NCBI GenBank assembly: GCA_947628555.1
Contig: CANRAI010000013.1
Location: 1 to 17,756, forward strand
Length of the DNA stretch: 17,756 nt
Direction of reading: 5' to 3'
DNA from: an uncultured Clostridia bacterium
GTDB taxonomy: Bacteria; Bacillota; Clostridia; Christensenellales; Borkfalkiaceae
The notes beneath the pieces were generated by a model. It saw only the letters and a program-made list of their open reading frames with translations. It was not told the origin of the DNA and searched no databases. Positions 1-7,075 of this stretch are shown one piece after another. The position numbers and the translations under genes were made by a program. Each line of letters starts with the position of its first letter. The first letter of the stretch is position 1.

Positions 1-456
1 GTGCAAAACTATATGACTTTTATTTCCACGCAGTGCGATTCCGCCATAAGGCAGGTGGCGCGCCAATATCCTTACGACGTAAGCGACAACGGCGACGAAA
101 AATCGCTGCGCGGTTCTTCGGTAGAGGTTGCGGAAGAACTTAAAAAGGAACTTCAAGCCCGTTGCGATATGGCGGGGATAGACATTATGGACGTAAGGAT
201 AAACAACCTTGCCTATGCGCCCGAAATAGCCGCGGCAATGCTTCAACGCCAGCAGGCGGGGGCGATAATAGCCGCAAGGCAGAAGATAGTTGACGGCGCG
301 GTATCCATGGTGGAAATGGCTTTGAAAAAGCTTTCCGACAACGATATAGTGGAGCTTGACGACGAAAGAAAGGCGGCGATGGTTTCCAATCTTCTAGTAG
401 TCCTTTGCGGCAACCGCGACGCCCAGCCCGTAGTAAACAGCGGCAGTATATATTGA
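1..456 (+). CDS. SPFH/band-7 family protein, C-terminal part (5' end outside window)
   Basis: The reading frame is open at the left edge, so the first codon (GTG) is almost certainly an internal Val and the gene starts upstream. The visible 151 residues are the end of an SPFH (stomatin/prohibitin/flotillin) domain followed by the usual helical tail. The segment around residues 55-95 (DIMDVRINNLAYAPEIAAAM, then an Ala/Gln-rich helix) is typical of the family, where SPFH domains form membrane-attached oligomeric rings or cages. The tail ends in a short hydrophobic segment (LLVVLCGN) and an Ser/Gly-rich terminus. It is followed at short distance by a membrane protein and a small RHH protein on the same strand, probably one transcript. 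Family assignment is by recognition of the sequence pattern; the specific role is unknown. Confidence 0.85.
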   Translation: MQNYMTFISTQCDSAIRQVARQYPYDVSDNGDEKSLRGSSVEVAEELKKELQARCDMAGIDIMDVRINNLAYAPEIAAAMLQRQQAGAIIAARQKIVDGAVSMVEMALKKLSDNDIVELDDERKAAMVSNLLVVLCGNRDAQPVVNSGSIY

Positions 457-577
457 CCCTTTAAAAACCGCACCTACCTTTAAAATCAATAACGCACCTT
501 GTGTTTTAGTGGAATTACATACGCTGTTTTACGGCGCGTGCGGCAGGAGCTTTTTAAATTCCGTGAAATATAATTTT

Positions 578-1180
578 ATGAAATATATCCCGCATCAAGA
601 ACTTTTTCTATGCGACGAAAAGGACGCCGAGGATTACAGAAAAACCGTTTACGCTGAGGCGAGAGCGGTAATAATCATTTTCTGCATATCTCTTGCGGCG
701 GCAGTTTTCGCTGGCGCTGTTACCGCGCAAATTACCCTTCCGTTCGCTTTTAGGTTGGCTCTTTTGTGCGCGGGGCCCATTATCTTTTTCGCGGCGTTTG
801 TAATAACGCTTATAGTTTTTGACAGAAGAACTTCCCGCATATTCGAAACAAGCTTTTCAAAGCTCGGCAACAGTTTGGAGGATAACCTAAAAAGGCAGTT
901 GCATTCAGCCTATGTGCGCAACCGGCGTGCGGGTAACATAATGTTCATGTCGGTCAACGCAGGGGGAATTTTGATAGGCGCGGCGCTGGGTTATTTCGGT
1001 TATATCAAGGGCGACTCCGTAAATCTTTGGGAAAACGTCGGTTGCTCCGCCGCCGTCTGTTTCATTTTGGCAGCCATTGCGTCCTTTATCATCTGGGCTA
1101 TTATGTACAGAGTATATCTTTCCCGCATAGCGCCTGCCGAAGAAGAACTTTTAAACGCCCAAAACCGCGGCGGGGAATGA
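578..1180 (+). CDS. Four-helix integral membrane protein of unknown function
   Basis: I do not recognise a family. From the ATG at 578 the protein has about 200 residues: a polar N-terminus (MKYIPHQELF), two hydrophobic helices roughly 29-50 and 57-81, a basic, polar stretch of about 40 residues between helices 2 and 3, then two more helices (about 123-142 and 156-179) and an acidic tail. The start is uncertain. The frame is open back to a GTG at 509, and a GTG at 563 has an AGGAG 13 bases upstream (545-549); the ATG at 578 lacks a good Shine-Dalgarno site. The stop lies 4 bases before the next ATG (1185), so it is probably translated together with the RHH gene. It sits between an SPFH protein and that regulator-like protein, suggesting a membrane-linked role, which is inference. 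Confidence 0.75.
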   Translation: MKYIPHQELFLCDEKDAEDYRKTVYAEARAVIIIFCISLAAAVFAGAVTAQITLPFAFRLALLCAGPIIFFAAFVITLIVFDRRTSRIFETSFSKLGNSLEDNLKRQLHSAYVRNRRAGNIMFMSVNAGGILIGAALGYFGYIKGDSVNLWENVGCSAAVCFILAAIASFIIWAIMYRVYLSRIAPAEEELLNAQNRGGE

Positions 1181-1184
1181 AGTT

Positions 1185-1370
1185 ATGGAAAAAGCGAACA
1201 AAAAACAAATACCGCTGAGGATATCGGAAAATTTATTCGACGAGCTCGAACGGTGGGCGGACGACGAATTTCGCTCGATAAACGGACAGATAGAATACCT
1301 TCTGACCGAATGTGTAAAATACCGCAAAAAAGGCAAAAAGGGCTTGACGAAAGACGAAGAAAGCGATTAA
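1185..1370 (+). CDS. Small ribbon-helix-helix (Arc/MetJ-like) protein
   Basis: A 61-residue protein with the layout of an Arc-type RHH DNA-binding domain: a short strand (KQIPLRIS, residues 7-14), a first helix (ENLFDELERWADDEF) and a second helix starting at RSINGQIEYLLTECV, then a basic, low-complexity tail. The run 'RSINGQIEYLL' is typical of Arc-like proteins in Clostridia, often found next to SPFH genes. A GGCGGGG purine stretch (1169-1175) about 9 bases upstream serves as ribosome binding site, and the preceding stop codon is 4 bases away. RHH proteins bind DNA as dimers through the N-terminal strand; whether this one represses its own operon, or acts as a partner of the SPFH protein, cannot be read from the sequence. 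Confidence 0.85.
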   Translation: MEKANKKQIPLRISENLFDELERWADDEFRSINGQIEYLLTECVKYRKKGKKGLTKDEESD

Positions 1371-1373
1371 AAT

Positions 1374-1406
1374 ATATTCGGGAAAGGGCAAAACTTTCCC
1401 GAATAT
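1374..1406 (+). terminator. Hairpin terminator after the RHH gene
   Basis: A perfect 13-bp stem (1374-1386 with 1394-1406, arms ATATTCGGGAAAG / CTTTCCCGAATAT) with a 7-base loop begins 4 bases after the RHH stop. The tail is TTTAATTAA, weaker than a pure T run, so termination may be partial. The next gene starts 19 bases further on. Confidence 0.6.
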
Positions 1407-1424
1407 TTAATTAAAGAGGACAGT

Positions 1425-2039
1425 ATGGCGCAATTTGACGTTGAAAAACTTAAAAAATACCAACGCGGCGAAAGGGTCGGAACGGTTGCGCTTTTTTTCT
1501 GTGCCGCCGTGTTTTTTGCTTTCGCCGCGCTGTTAATCGTCGCCCGCGCGCGTGAATCGGCTGTTTTGAACGTTGCTGCGTGGGCTGCCGCGCCCCCTCT
1601 TCTTGTCGCGGGCGCCGCCGTTGCGGCATACTGTAACCTGAAATTCGGCTGCGGCATAACAGCAATGATTAAAAAATACGTCACCGAAACGCTTATCGAA
1701 AACGCCCATGCTCTACGTCCCGAAAAAACTTCTCTCTCCTTTGAGATTGAGGCGGACAAAACGTTTGTTCAAATTTCGGTGAACGGCGGCAAGGAAAGAA
1801 TAGTTTTCGATTTTTCACCGTTCGGGAAATTTACTCTTTCCCGCAGGGCGGCGGCTTTGTCCGCCGTAGCGGATAAACTTAATTCCACGTTTATTAAGCT
1901 TTATGAGCGCGGCGCCGCCTATTCCTCGGTCGAATACAGGATTATAAACGGCAAGAAAAAGGCGGGGAAGCCCGTTCCCGTCATTGTGGACGGCAAGCCC
2001 GACCCCCGCGCCTTTAAAGCCTATCTGAAAAGCAAATGA
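1425..2039 (+). CDS. Hypothetical membrane-anchored protein
   Basis: This 204-residue protein is not recognised. It has a charged N-terminus (about residues 1-18) and two adjacent hydrophobic helices (about 19-40 and 47-68, rich in Ala and Val). A soluble domain of about 130 residues follows, with alternating hydrophobic pattern (SLSFEIEADKTFVQISVNGG), likely beta-rich, then a helical segment near 145-165 and a basic tail. The start ATG is well supported by AAAGAGGA 4-5 bases upstream (1413-1420). Its stop overlaps the start of the ATP-grasp gene by 4 bases (ATGA), so the two are translationally coupled and probably act together. A hairpin separates it from the SPFH cluster. What the soluble domain does is unknown. 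Confidence 0.75.
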   Translation: MAQFDVEKLKKYQRGERVGTVALFFCAAVFFAFAALLIVARARESAVLNVAAWAAAPPLLVAGAAVAAYCNLKFGCGITAMIKKYVTETLIENAHALRPEKTSLSFEIEADKTFVQISVNGGKERIVFDFSPFGKFTLSRRAAALSAVADKLNSTFIKLYERGAAYSSVEYRIINGKKKAGKPVPVIVDGKPDPRAFKAYLKSK

Positions 2040-2917
2040 AAGGACTTATTTTAAACAATACCTACTTTGACAACGCCGCAACGCGTTACCAAAGCGCGCG
2101 CCTTAAAGAAGAACTCGAAAAACTCGGAGTGGAAACCGACGTAAAAAAGAACGACTTTTTCGGCGCGGCAATTAAAGAGGGAAAACTTGAAAACGCGGCG
2201 GCGGGATACGATTTTTGCGTGTATCTGGACAAGGACAAATACGTTTCCTACGCTTTGGAAAAGTGCGGAATGAGGCTTTTCAACCGCCACGACGCCATCC
2301 GCGCCTGCGACGACAAAGCCATAACCTTCCTGCGCCTTGCGGACAACGGCGTGCCCATGCCGAAAACCTTTCCCGGGCTGTTGTGCTACACGCCCGATTC
2401 CCGCGTTTCGCGCGATACGTATGAGTTTCTTGCGCGCGAGCTGGGCTTCCCCATGATAGCCAAACGCTGCTATGGCTCGCTTGGAAAATTCGTCTATAAA
2501 ATCGACGGCATGAAAGAATTGGAGGCTGCGGGAGAGGAATTAAAGTGCGTCCCCCACCTTTTCCAGCAATTTATTCCGGAAAGCGCAGGAATAGACGTGC
2601 GCGTCATCTGCGTCGGAGGCAGAGCCGAAGTTGCCATGAAGCGGGAAGCAAACGGCGATTTCCGTTCAAACATAGAATTAGGCGGAAGGGGAACGCCCTA
2701 CAAAATAGACGGTGAATTGCGCGCGCTGACAGAAAAGACCGCCCGACTTCTGAATTTGGACTACTGCGGAATAGACGTGCTTTTCGGCAAAGACGGATAT
2801 CTTTTGTGCGAAGTCAATTCCAACGCCTTTTTCGGCGGAATCGAAAGCGTCACGAACGTGGACGTCGCGGGCATTTACGCAAGACATATAGTAAAAAGCG
2901 TTAAAATAGGCGTTTGA
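2036..2917 (+). CDS. RimK-like ATP-grasp ligase
   Basis: A 293-residue ATP-grasp enzyme of the RimK/LysX type. The order of motifs fits the family: a short N-terminal domain, then FNRHDAIRACDDK (about 82-94) and GVPMPKT (105-111), the ATP-binding loop segment GFPMIAKRCYGSLGK (137-151), VRVICVGG (188-195) with NGDFRSNIELGG (206-217), and metal/ATP-binding residues D247, E259, N261 and N263 in DVLFG...CEVNSN. Such enzymes join a carboxylate to an amine through an acyl-phosphate using ATP, for example adding glutamate to a protein or small carrier. The substrate here is not evident. The sequence is shorter in the N-terminal domain than D-Ala-D-Ala ligases and lacks their signature, so RimK-like is preferred. 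It overlaps the upstream membrane-protein gene by 4 bases and is followed by a bidirectional hairpin. Confidence 0.85.
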   Translation: MKGLILNNTYFDNAATRYQSARLKEELEKLGVETDVKKNDFFGAAIKEGKLENAAAGYDFCVYLDKDKYVSYALEKCGMRLFNRHDAIRACDDKAITFLRLADNGVPMPKTFPGLLCYTPDSRVSRDTYEFLARELGFPMIAKRCYGSLGKFVYKIDGMKELEAAGEELKCVPHLFQQFIPESAGIDVRVICVGGRAEVAMKREANGDFRSNIELGGRGTPYKIDGELRALTEKTARLLNLDYCGIDVLFGKDGYLLCEVNSNAFFGGIESVTNVDVAGIYARHIVKSVKIGV

Positions 2918-2948
2918 TTTAACATATAAATTTAAGCTAAAATTTTCG

Positions 2949-2988
2949 AAAGGCGTACGAGCGCGAAACTTCGCGCTCGTACGCCTTT
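2949..2988. terminator. Bidirectional terminator between convergent genes
   Basis: A long perfect stem, 17 bp (2949-2965 with 2972-2988), GC-rich in its core and closed by a 6-base AAACTT loop, sits between the convergent ATP-grasp gene and glpK. Short T runs lie on both sides (TTT on the plus strand, TT and AAAATTTT on the minus strand), so it can serve both genes. Confidence 0.75.
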
Positions 2989-2997
2989 GAACGTTAA

Positions 2998-4470
2998 TTA
3001 TTTTAGCCTTGCCTTTGCCACGGCGGAGTGCCAGCCTTCGAGAAGTTCCAGCCGCAAAGATTCCGATGATTGGGGTCTGAAAACCCTCTGCACCGCGCGG
3101 TTTTTGCGGATTTGCTCTTCCCCGAGAAAGCCGCAGGCGATTCCAGCAAGATAAGCCGCGCCGAGCGCGGTGGTTTCCACCACTTTGGGGCGCATCACCG
3201 CACAGTTTAAAATATCCGACTGAAACTGCATCAAAAAGTTATTCGCGCTTGCCCCGCCGTCAACCGCCAGAGCGGAAATTTTTATGCCTGCGTCCTTTTC
3301 CATCGCAGTAACAAGGTCGGAAACCTGATAGGCGATGCTTTCAAGCGCGGCGCGGACGATATGATATCTGTTTGTTCCGCGGGTGACCCCCGTAAGTGTT
3401 CCGCGCGCTTCCGCGTCCCAATAAGGCGCGCCCAAACCCGTAAAGGCGGGCACAAGATATACCCCGCCGCTCGACGGCACTCTTTTTGCCGCGCGTTCGC
3501 TTGCCGAAGCCGTCCTTATTATCCGCAAGCCGTCGCGCAGCCACTGCACCACCGCCCCGCCCACGAATACCGAACCTTCCAGGACGTAGCAAGGCTTTCC
3601 AACCGCCGCGCCGAGAGTGGTCACAAGTCCGTTTTGGCTTTTTACGGGCTTGTCGCCCGTGTTCATAAGAAGAAAACAACCCGTGCCGTATGTGTTTTTA
3701 ATGTCTCCCGCGGCAAAACACGCCTGCCCGAACAGCGCCGCCTGTTGGTCGCCCGCAACGCCGCAGACGGGCACTCCCTTTAACGCGCCGTCGGCAATTA
3801 TTCCGAATTCATGTGCGCTCGGCATGACTTCGGGCAGCATACTTTGGGGCACGTCGAAAAGGCGCAAAAGCTCTTCGTCCCATTTCAACGTGTGAATATT
3901 GAAAAGCATTGTGCGGCTTGCGTTTGTGTAGTCAGTGGCAAAGACTTTCCCGCCCGTAAGCTGCCATAAAAGATAAGTATCCACCGTGCCGAAACACAGC
4001 TCTCCACGCTCGGCGCGCTCGCGCGCCCCCGAAACGTTGTCCAAAATCCATTTTATTTTCGTGGCGGAAAAATATGCGTCGGGAACAAGCCCCGTCTTGT
4101 TGTAAATGCGCTCCGAAAAGCCGTCGCTAACCAGCTTTTTGCAGAAGTCGGCTGTGCGGCGGCATTGCCAGACTATGGCGTTATAAACGGGTTCGCCCGT
4201 GCGCCTGTTCCACACTATCGTGGTTTCGCGCTGGTTGGTTATGCCTACGGCGGCTATATCCGCCGCAGAAAGGTCTGCGCGCTTCAACACTTCCGCCGCC
4301 GCCGAAAGGCTGCCTGAAAGAATATCGTGCGGGGAATGTTCCACCCAACCGGGGAATGGATAAATCTGCCTGAATTCCCGCTGCGCCTTAGAAATTATCC
4401 GACCTTCGCCGTCGAAAATTATGGCTCGGGTGGAAGTCGTGCCTTGGTCTATCGCAAGTATGAATTTCAT
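2998..4470 (-). CDS. glpK: Glycerol kinase
   Basis: GlpK phosphorylates glycerol with ATP to give sn-glycerol 3-phosphate, the committing step of glycerol use, in the cytoplasm. The protein has 490 residues, the normal length for this FGGY-family kinase. The N-terminus carries the phosphate-binding loop DQGTTSTR (8-15). Further on come GWVEHSP, the AIVWQCRRT segment, DYTNASRTMLFN, the active-site GVAGDQQAALFGQ loop with its catalytic Asp, the GLGAPYWD signature, and the C-terminal ATP site (DGGASANNFLMQFQSD, TTALGAAYLAG). The start matches the usual GlpK N-terminus, so it is secure. There is no Shine-Dalgarno site: the -10 box ends only 6 bases before the ATG. No glpF or glpD is nearby, and the gene stands alone between two terminators. 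Confidence 0.97.
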   Translation of the reverse strand: MKFILAIDQGTTSTRAIIFDGEGRIISKAQREFRQIYPFPGWVEHSPHDILSGSLSAAAEVLKRADLSAADIAAVGITNQRETTIVWNRRTGEPVYNAIVWQCRRTADFCKKLVSDGFSERIYNKTGLVPDAYFSATKIKWILDNVSGARERAERGELCFGTVDTYLLWQLTGGKVFATDYTNASRTMLFNIHTLKWDEELLRLFDVPQSMLPEVMPSAHEFGIIADGALKGVPVCGVAGDQQAALFGQACFAAGDIKNTYGTGCFLLMNTGDKPVKSQNGLVTTLGAAVGKPCYVLEGSVFVGGAVVQWLRDGLRIIRTASASERAAKRVPSSGGVYLVPAFTGLGAPYWDAEARGTLTGVTRGTNRYHIVRAALESIAYQVSDLVTAMEKDAGIKISALAVDGGASANNFLMQFQSDILNCAVMRPKVVETTALGAAYLAGIACGFLGEEQIRKNRAVQRVFRPQSSESLRLELLEGWHSAVAKARLK

Positions 4471-4476
4471 ATTTGG

Positions 4477-4505
4477 ATTATAGCATAAGTATCCGTTTTT
4501 TTCAA
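4477..4505 (-). promoter_or_regulatory. glpK promoter, predicted leaderless start
   Basis: On the minus strand TTGAAA (4500-4505), a 17-base spacer (4483-4499) and TATAAT (4477-4482) with an upstream TG (extended -10) form a near-perfect sigma-A promoter. Only CCAAAT separates the -10 from the glpK ATG, so a usual start 7 bases downstream of the -10 falls on the A of the ATG. Confidence 0.8.
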
Positions 4506-4585
4506 TAGTCTGTTTGAAGAAGACTGCTTTTCTACGATTTTCCTTAACGGATTAAAATTCTTAAAAACACGCGGCCTTAGTTAAA

Positions 4586-4619
4586 ACGGGCGCGGGGCAA
4601 AAATTTGCCCCGCGCCCGT
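4586..4619 (-). terminator. Terminator of the trpS-rlmD operon
   Basis: A very stable 13-bp GC-rich stem (4586-4598 with 4607-4619), extended by AAA/TTT pairs toward a 2-base loop, is followed on the minus strand by TTTT. It lies 8 bases after the last small ORF and ends the minus-strand operon before the glpK promoter region. The 4506-4585 stretch upstream of glpK holds nothing else I can name. Confidence 0.85.
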
Positions 4620-4627
4620 AACTCCCA

Positions 4628-4789
4628 TTACGTTGAATCCCGTCCGTCGATTCCGTTATACATCTTATGAAATTCCTCTACTTCGTCGGGGTCAAGGGAA
4701 ACTTTCTGCAAAAGCCCCGTGCACTCGTTTGCCGAAACACATTCGTCCATAAGCTCGCCGATAAGCTTTCTGTTTTTACGCTTGCTCAT
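4628..4789 (-). CDS. Small hypothetical protein
   Basis: A 53-residue, charged protein beginning MSKRKNRKLIGELMDECVS, with a basic N-terminus and an acidic second half (LDPDEVEEFHKMY) that looks helical. I do not recognise it. The start is uncertain: the frame extends to a GTG at 4825 (65 residues), but neither start has a clear Shine-Dalgarno site. A short hairpin (CGCAAA...TTTGCG, about 4802-4815) lies between the two candidates. Support for its being a gene comes from its position, 97 bases after the 56-codon ORF and directly before the strong operon terminator. It may be the last gene of the trpS operon. Confidence 0.5.
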   Translation of the reverse strand: MSKRKNRKLIGELMDECVSANECTGLLQKVSLDPDEVEEFHKMYNGIDGRDST

Positions 4790-4886
4790 ACCATTATTCT
4801 GCGCAAATTTTTGCGGAATATTCACCCTATAAAGGCGGTACGCTTTGCGTTTTTTACAAAAAACTATGTCCGCATAAGCAAAGGCG

Positions 4887-5057
4887 TTATTTATTCTTTC
4901 CGCCTTTACTGTTTGCGCGCTCTTCCTGCGGGCGTTCGGAATTTACCTCTTCGCCGCTTTTTAATTTTTTAAGCATTTCGGCGATTTTTTCTTCTGACAG
5001 CTCCTCGCTTGTTTTTTCAAGCTTGCCATAAGCCATTTTGTCATGATGAATAGTCAT
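4887..5057 (-). CDS. Small hypothetical charged protein, 56 residues
   Basis: This short ORF encodes 56 residues starting MTIHHDKMAYGKLEKTSEEL, then a charged helical stretch (SEEKIAEMLKKLKSGEEV) and a hydrophilic Lys/Gly/Asn tail. It has one of the best ribosome binding sites in the window: GGGAGGG ends about 3 bases before the ATG. It starts 33 bases after the rlmD stop on the same strand, so it is probably co-transcribed. The alternating acidic and basic residues with no hydrophobic core suggest a small soluble helical or partly disordered protein. I do not recognise a family. Confidence 0.65.
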   Translation of the reverse strand: MTIHHDKMAYGKLEKTSEELSEEKIAEMLKKLKSGEEVNSERPQEERANSKGGKNK

Positions 5058-5090
5058 ACGCCCTCCCGTTTATCTAAACCACTATAAAGT

Positions 5091-6509
5091 CTATCGTTTT
5101 TTGGATAATATAACCAATGTCTCAACGTGTTTCGTTTGGGGAAACATATCGAACGGGGTCACCGAAGTAATTTCATAGGGGGAATTTACACGGACGTGGT
5201 CGGAATTGCCGCGGACTGTAAGGCTTCCGTCCGCATCGCACGCCAAAGTATCGGTCAAAATCCCCAAATCGCGGGCAAGCGTCGCCGGATTGCAGGATAT
5301 CAAAATTATTTTATCCGCGCCGCACGTCTTTAATTTTTCGACGACGGACCTCTCCATCCCCTTGCGCGGCGGGTCGCATACAACCACGCGTTTACGCCCT
5401 TTCGAAGCTTCGAACACGCCGTCCAGCTTGTCCTCCACCCTGCCGCAGATATTTATCATTTTGCCGTTCAAGCCGTTTTTACCGCAAAGCTCGTCCGCAC
5501 AGCGCGAAGCCTCCTCCACTATTTCCACGCCGTAAGCTTTTCCGCACGCCTTTGCAAGCATCGCGGTGAGCATTCCGCCGCCCGAATATAAATCTATGGC
5601 AACCGTATTTTCAGACGCCGCCTCTTCAATCACGCGAAAATAAAGCTTTTCGCGCATGCCGTCGTTCACCTGTAAAAAGGTTTCGGCGCCCGCCCTGTAT
5701 TTTATGCCGCAGTCCTCGGCTTCGAAAAATCCGTTGCCATAATGGATTTGCCAATTATCCGAAAAAATAACGTTGCTCTCCGACGGGTTAATATTAAGAA
5801 GCAGAGTGAAATCCCCCAATTCTTTTTTCAGCGTCCCGACCAAAAAGTCCGTATCGATTTTACGCGCAGCCACAAGGGCTATAATGAATTTGCCGCCGAC
5901 TTCGCGCACCACGATATGTCTTAAAACGCCCGTGCGGGTGGCTTCGTCATACCCCTTTACCCCGCATACGCGCGCGAAATTTTTGACTGCGGCAATAATT
6001 TTTTTTACCCATTCCGATTGAATAAGGCAATCGTCTATGGGAACTACGCGGTGGCTTCTTACCGAGTAAAAACCGAGGACGGTATCCCCCTTTTCATCAA
6101 CGCTTACGGGAATCGCCAGCTTGTTGCGGTAACGGAACTGCCTGTCGCAGGGAACCGTATTTTCAACAGCCGCCGAAATGCCGCCGATTTTTTTCAAAGC
6201 GGTTTCCACAAGCCCGCGTTTAAATTCAAGCTGCCCCGTATAGCTCATATGCTGTAAATTGCAGCCGCCGCATTTAGTAAATACGGGGCAGGGCGGCTGT
6301 ACGCGTTGCGGAGAAGATATAAGCGTTTCTTCAAGCTTGCCGTAGGCGACGGACCCGTCCTTATTGACTTTCAGCGCCTTGAATTTTACGCTTTCCCCTT
6401 TAAGACAAAAAGGCACAAACGCCGTTGTGCCCTCCGCTTTTATTATTCCCTCGCCCTCCGTGCCGTATGCAAGCACTTCGCCGCTATATTCCTTATTTTT
6501 TTCAATCAT
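5091..6509 (-). CDS. rlmD: 23S rRNA (uracil-5-)-methyltransferase RlmD/RlmCD type
   Basis: This SAM-dependent enzyme methylates C5 of a uracil in 23S rRNA (RumA/RlmD/RlmCD family; some relatives act on tRNA). The 472 residues show an N-terminal TRAM RNA-binding domain (about 1-62) and four iron-sulfur Cys at positions 74, 80, 83 and 161, the spacing seen in E. coli RumA. The SAM-binding motif DLYSGGG is at 306-312, CDPPRKG at 378-384, and the catalytic Cys is C406 in SCNPATLARD. The C-terminal FDMFPQTKHVETLV is also typical. One oddity is about 15-20 extra residues (roughly 422-447) between LARDLGILTDTLA and the VTPFDMF segment. The start has AGGA about 7 bases upstream and overlaps the preceding stop (ATGA). 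Which uridines it modifies cannot be decided here. Confidence 0.93.
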   Translation of the reverse strand: MIEKNKEYSGEVLAYGTEGEGIIKAEGTTAFVPFCLKGESVKFKALKVNKDGSVAYGKLEETLISSPQRVQPPCPVFTKCGGCNLQHMSYTGQLEFKRGLVETALKKIGGISAAVENTVPCDRQFRYRNKLAIPVSVDEKGDTVLGFYSVRSHRVVPIDDCLIQSEWVKKIIAAVKNFARVCGVKGYDEATRTGVLRHIVVREVGGKFIIALVAARKIDTDFLVGTLKKELGDFTLLLNINPSESNVIFSDNWQIHYGNGFFEAEDCGIKYRAGAETFLQVNDGMREKLYFRVIEEAASENTVAIDLYSGGGMLTAMLAKACGKAYGVEIVEEASRCADELCGKNGLNGKMINICGRVEDKLDGVFEASKGRKRVVVCDPPRKGMERSVVEKLKTCGADKIILISCNPATLARDLGILTDTLACDADGSLTVRGNSDHVRVNSPYEITSVTPFDMFPQTKHVETLVILSKKR

Positions 6510-7069
6510 TTTTTAATCCTGCGCACAAACATATTCACCATCGACTGGCACTTGAAAATCAGATAGTCATAGACGAAGAACGCCGGCGACCCGAGGCAAA
6601 AAATAAATACGTATATGTATTTATTTAAAATTTCATATAATTCGGCAGGCAGAAACGACCCGCCCAAAACTCCCCCGAATACAAGGAAATATCCCGCAAG
6701 GAGCGTACAGTCGAACCACATGGCTTTAACGGCGAGAGCAAGCCAACGGTTGATTTTAAAGCGTATCTGCAAACAGTTTACAAGCGGATGAAGCCCGAAA
6801 AACATTGCGAACGGCACAAGATTCCAGAATTGCACCGCCGCGCCGAGCACGACGGTTAAAATAAGCGTTCCCGCGTACGCCAAAAACCCGCCCAAGATAA
6901 ACTGTTTGGAAAGGGGCAGCATTAAAGCGAGAATCGCCAGCATATACCAAAGTCCCAGAAGATAGTCGCCCAGGCTCAGCAAGCCGAGGGACAAAAACCC
7001 GACGGCAAACGCGCAGGAAAGCGCCGAAAGCGCGATTTCGAACGACTTCGAATATTTTTTATCCTTCAT
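6506..7069 (-). CDS. Hypothetical polytopic membrane protein
   Basis: The 187 residues are mostly hydrophobic, with about five or six predicted helices (around 12-33, 37-53, 56-80, 82-97, 110-137 and 146-172) and a basic C-terminus (FVRRIKK) that should face the cytoplasm. There is no signal peptide beyond the first helix and no motif I can name. The ATG has AAGGGGAT a few bases upstream, 6 bases after the J-like gene's stop, and the stop overlaps the rlmD start by 4 bases. The tight packing indicates translation as part of the trpS operon. It may form a unit with DUF5685 and the J-like protein; this is inference from gene order only. Confidence 0.75.
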   Translation of the reverse strand: MKDKKYSKSFEIALSALSCAFAVGFLSLGLLSLGDYLLGLWYMLAILALMLPLSKQFILGGFLAYAGTLILTVVLGAAVQFWNLVPFAMFFGLHPLVNCLQIRFKINRWLALAVKAMWFDCTLLAGYFLVFGGVLGGSFLPAELYEILNKYIYVFIFCLGSPAFFVYDYLIFKCQSMVNMFVRRIKK

Positions 7070-7075
7070 ATCCCC

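Noticed and set aside
1..3. GTG at the left edge as a true start codon
   Set aside because: The protein begins in the middle of an SPFH domain, so this is an internal Val and the gene is cut by the window edge.
2949..2988. Hairpin as an integration site or REP element
   Set aside because: It is a single copy in the window, sits between convergent genes, and has T-runs, so a bidirectional terminator explains it.
3361..3783. Plus-strand open frame opposite glpK
   Set aside because: It lies wholly inside a clear glycerol kinase gene on the other strand, is rich in Arg/Ala/Pro as expected of a shadow frame, and has no ribosome binding site.
4667..4972. Plus-strand frame of 101 codons across 4667-4972
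   Set aside because: It runs opposite two small minus-strand ORFs with better support (strong ribosome binding site and terminator) and has no domain pattern or start signal.
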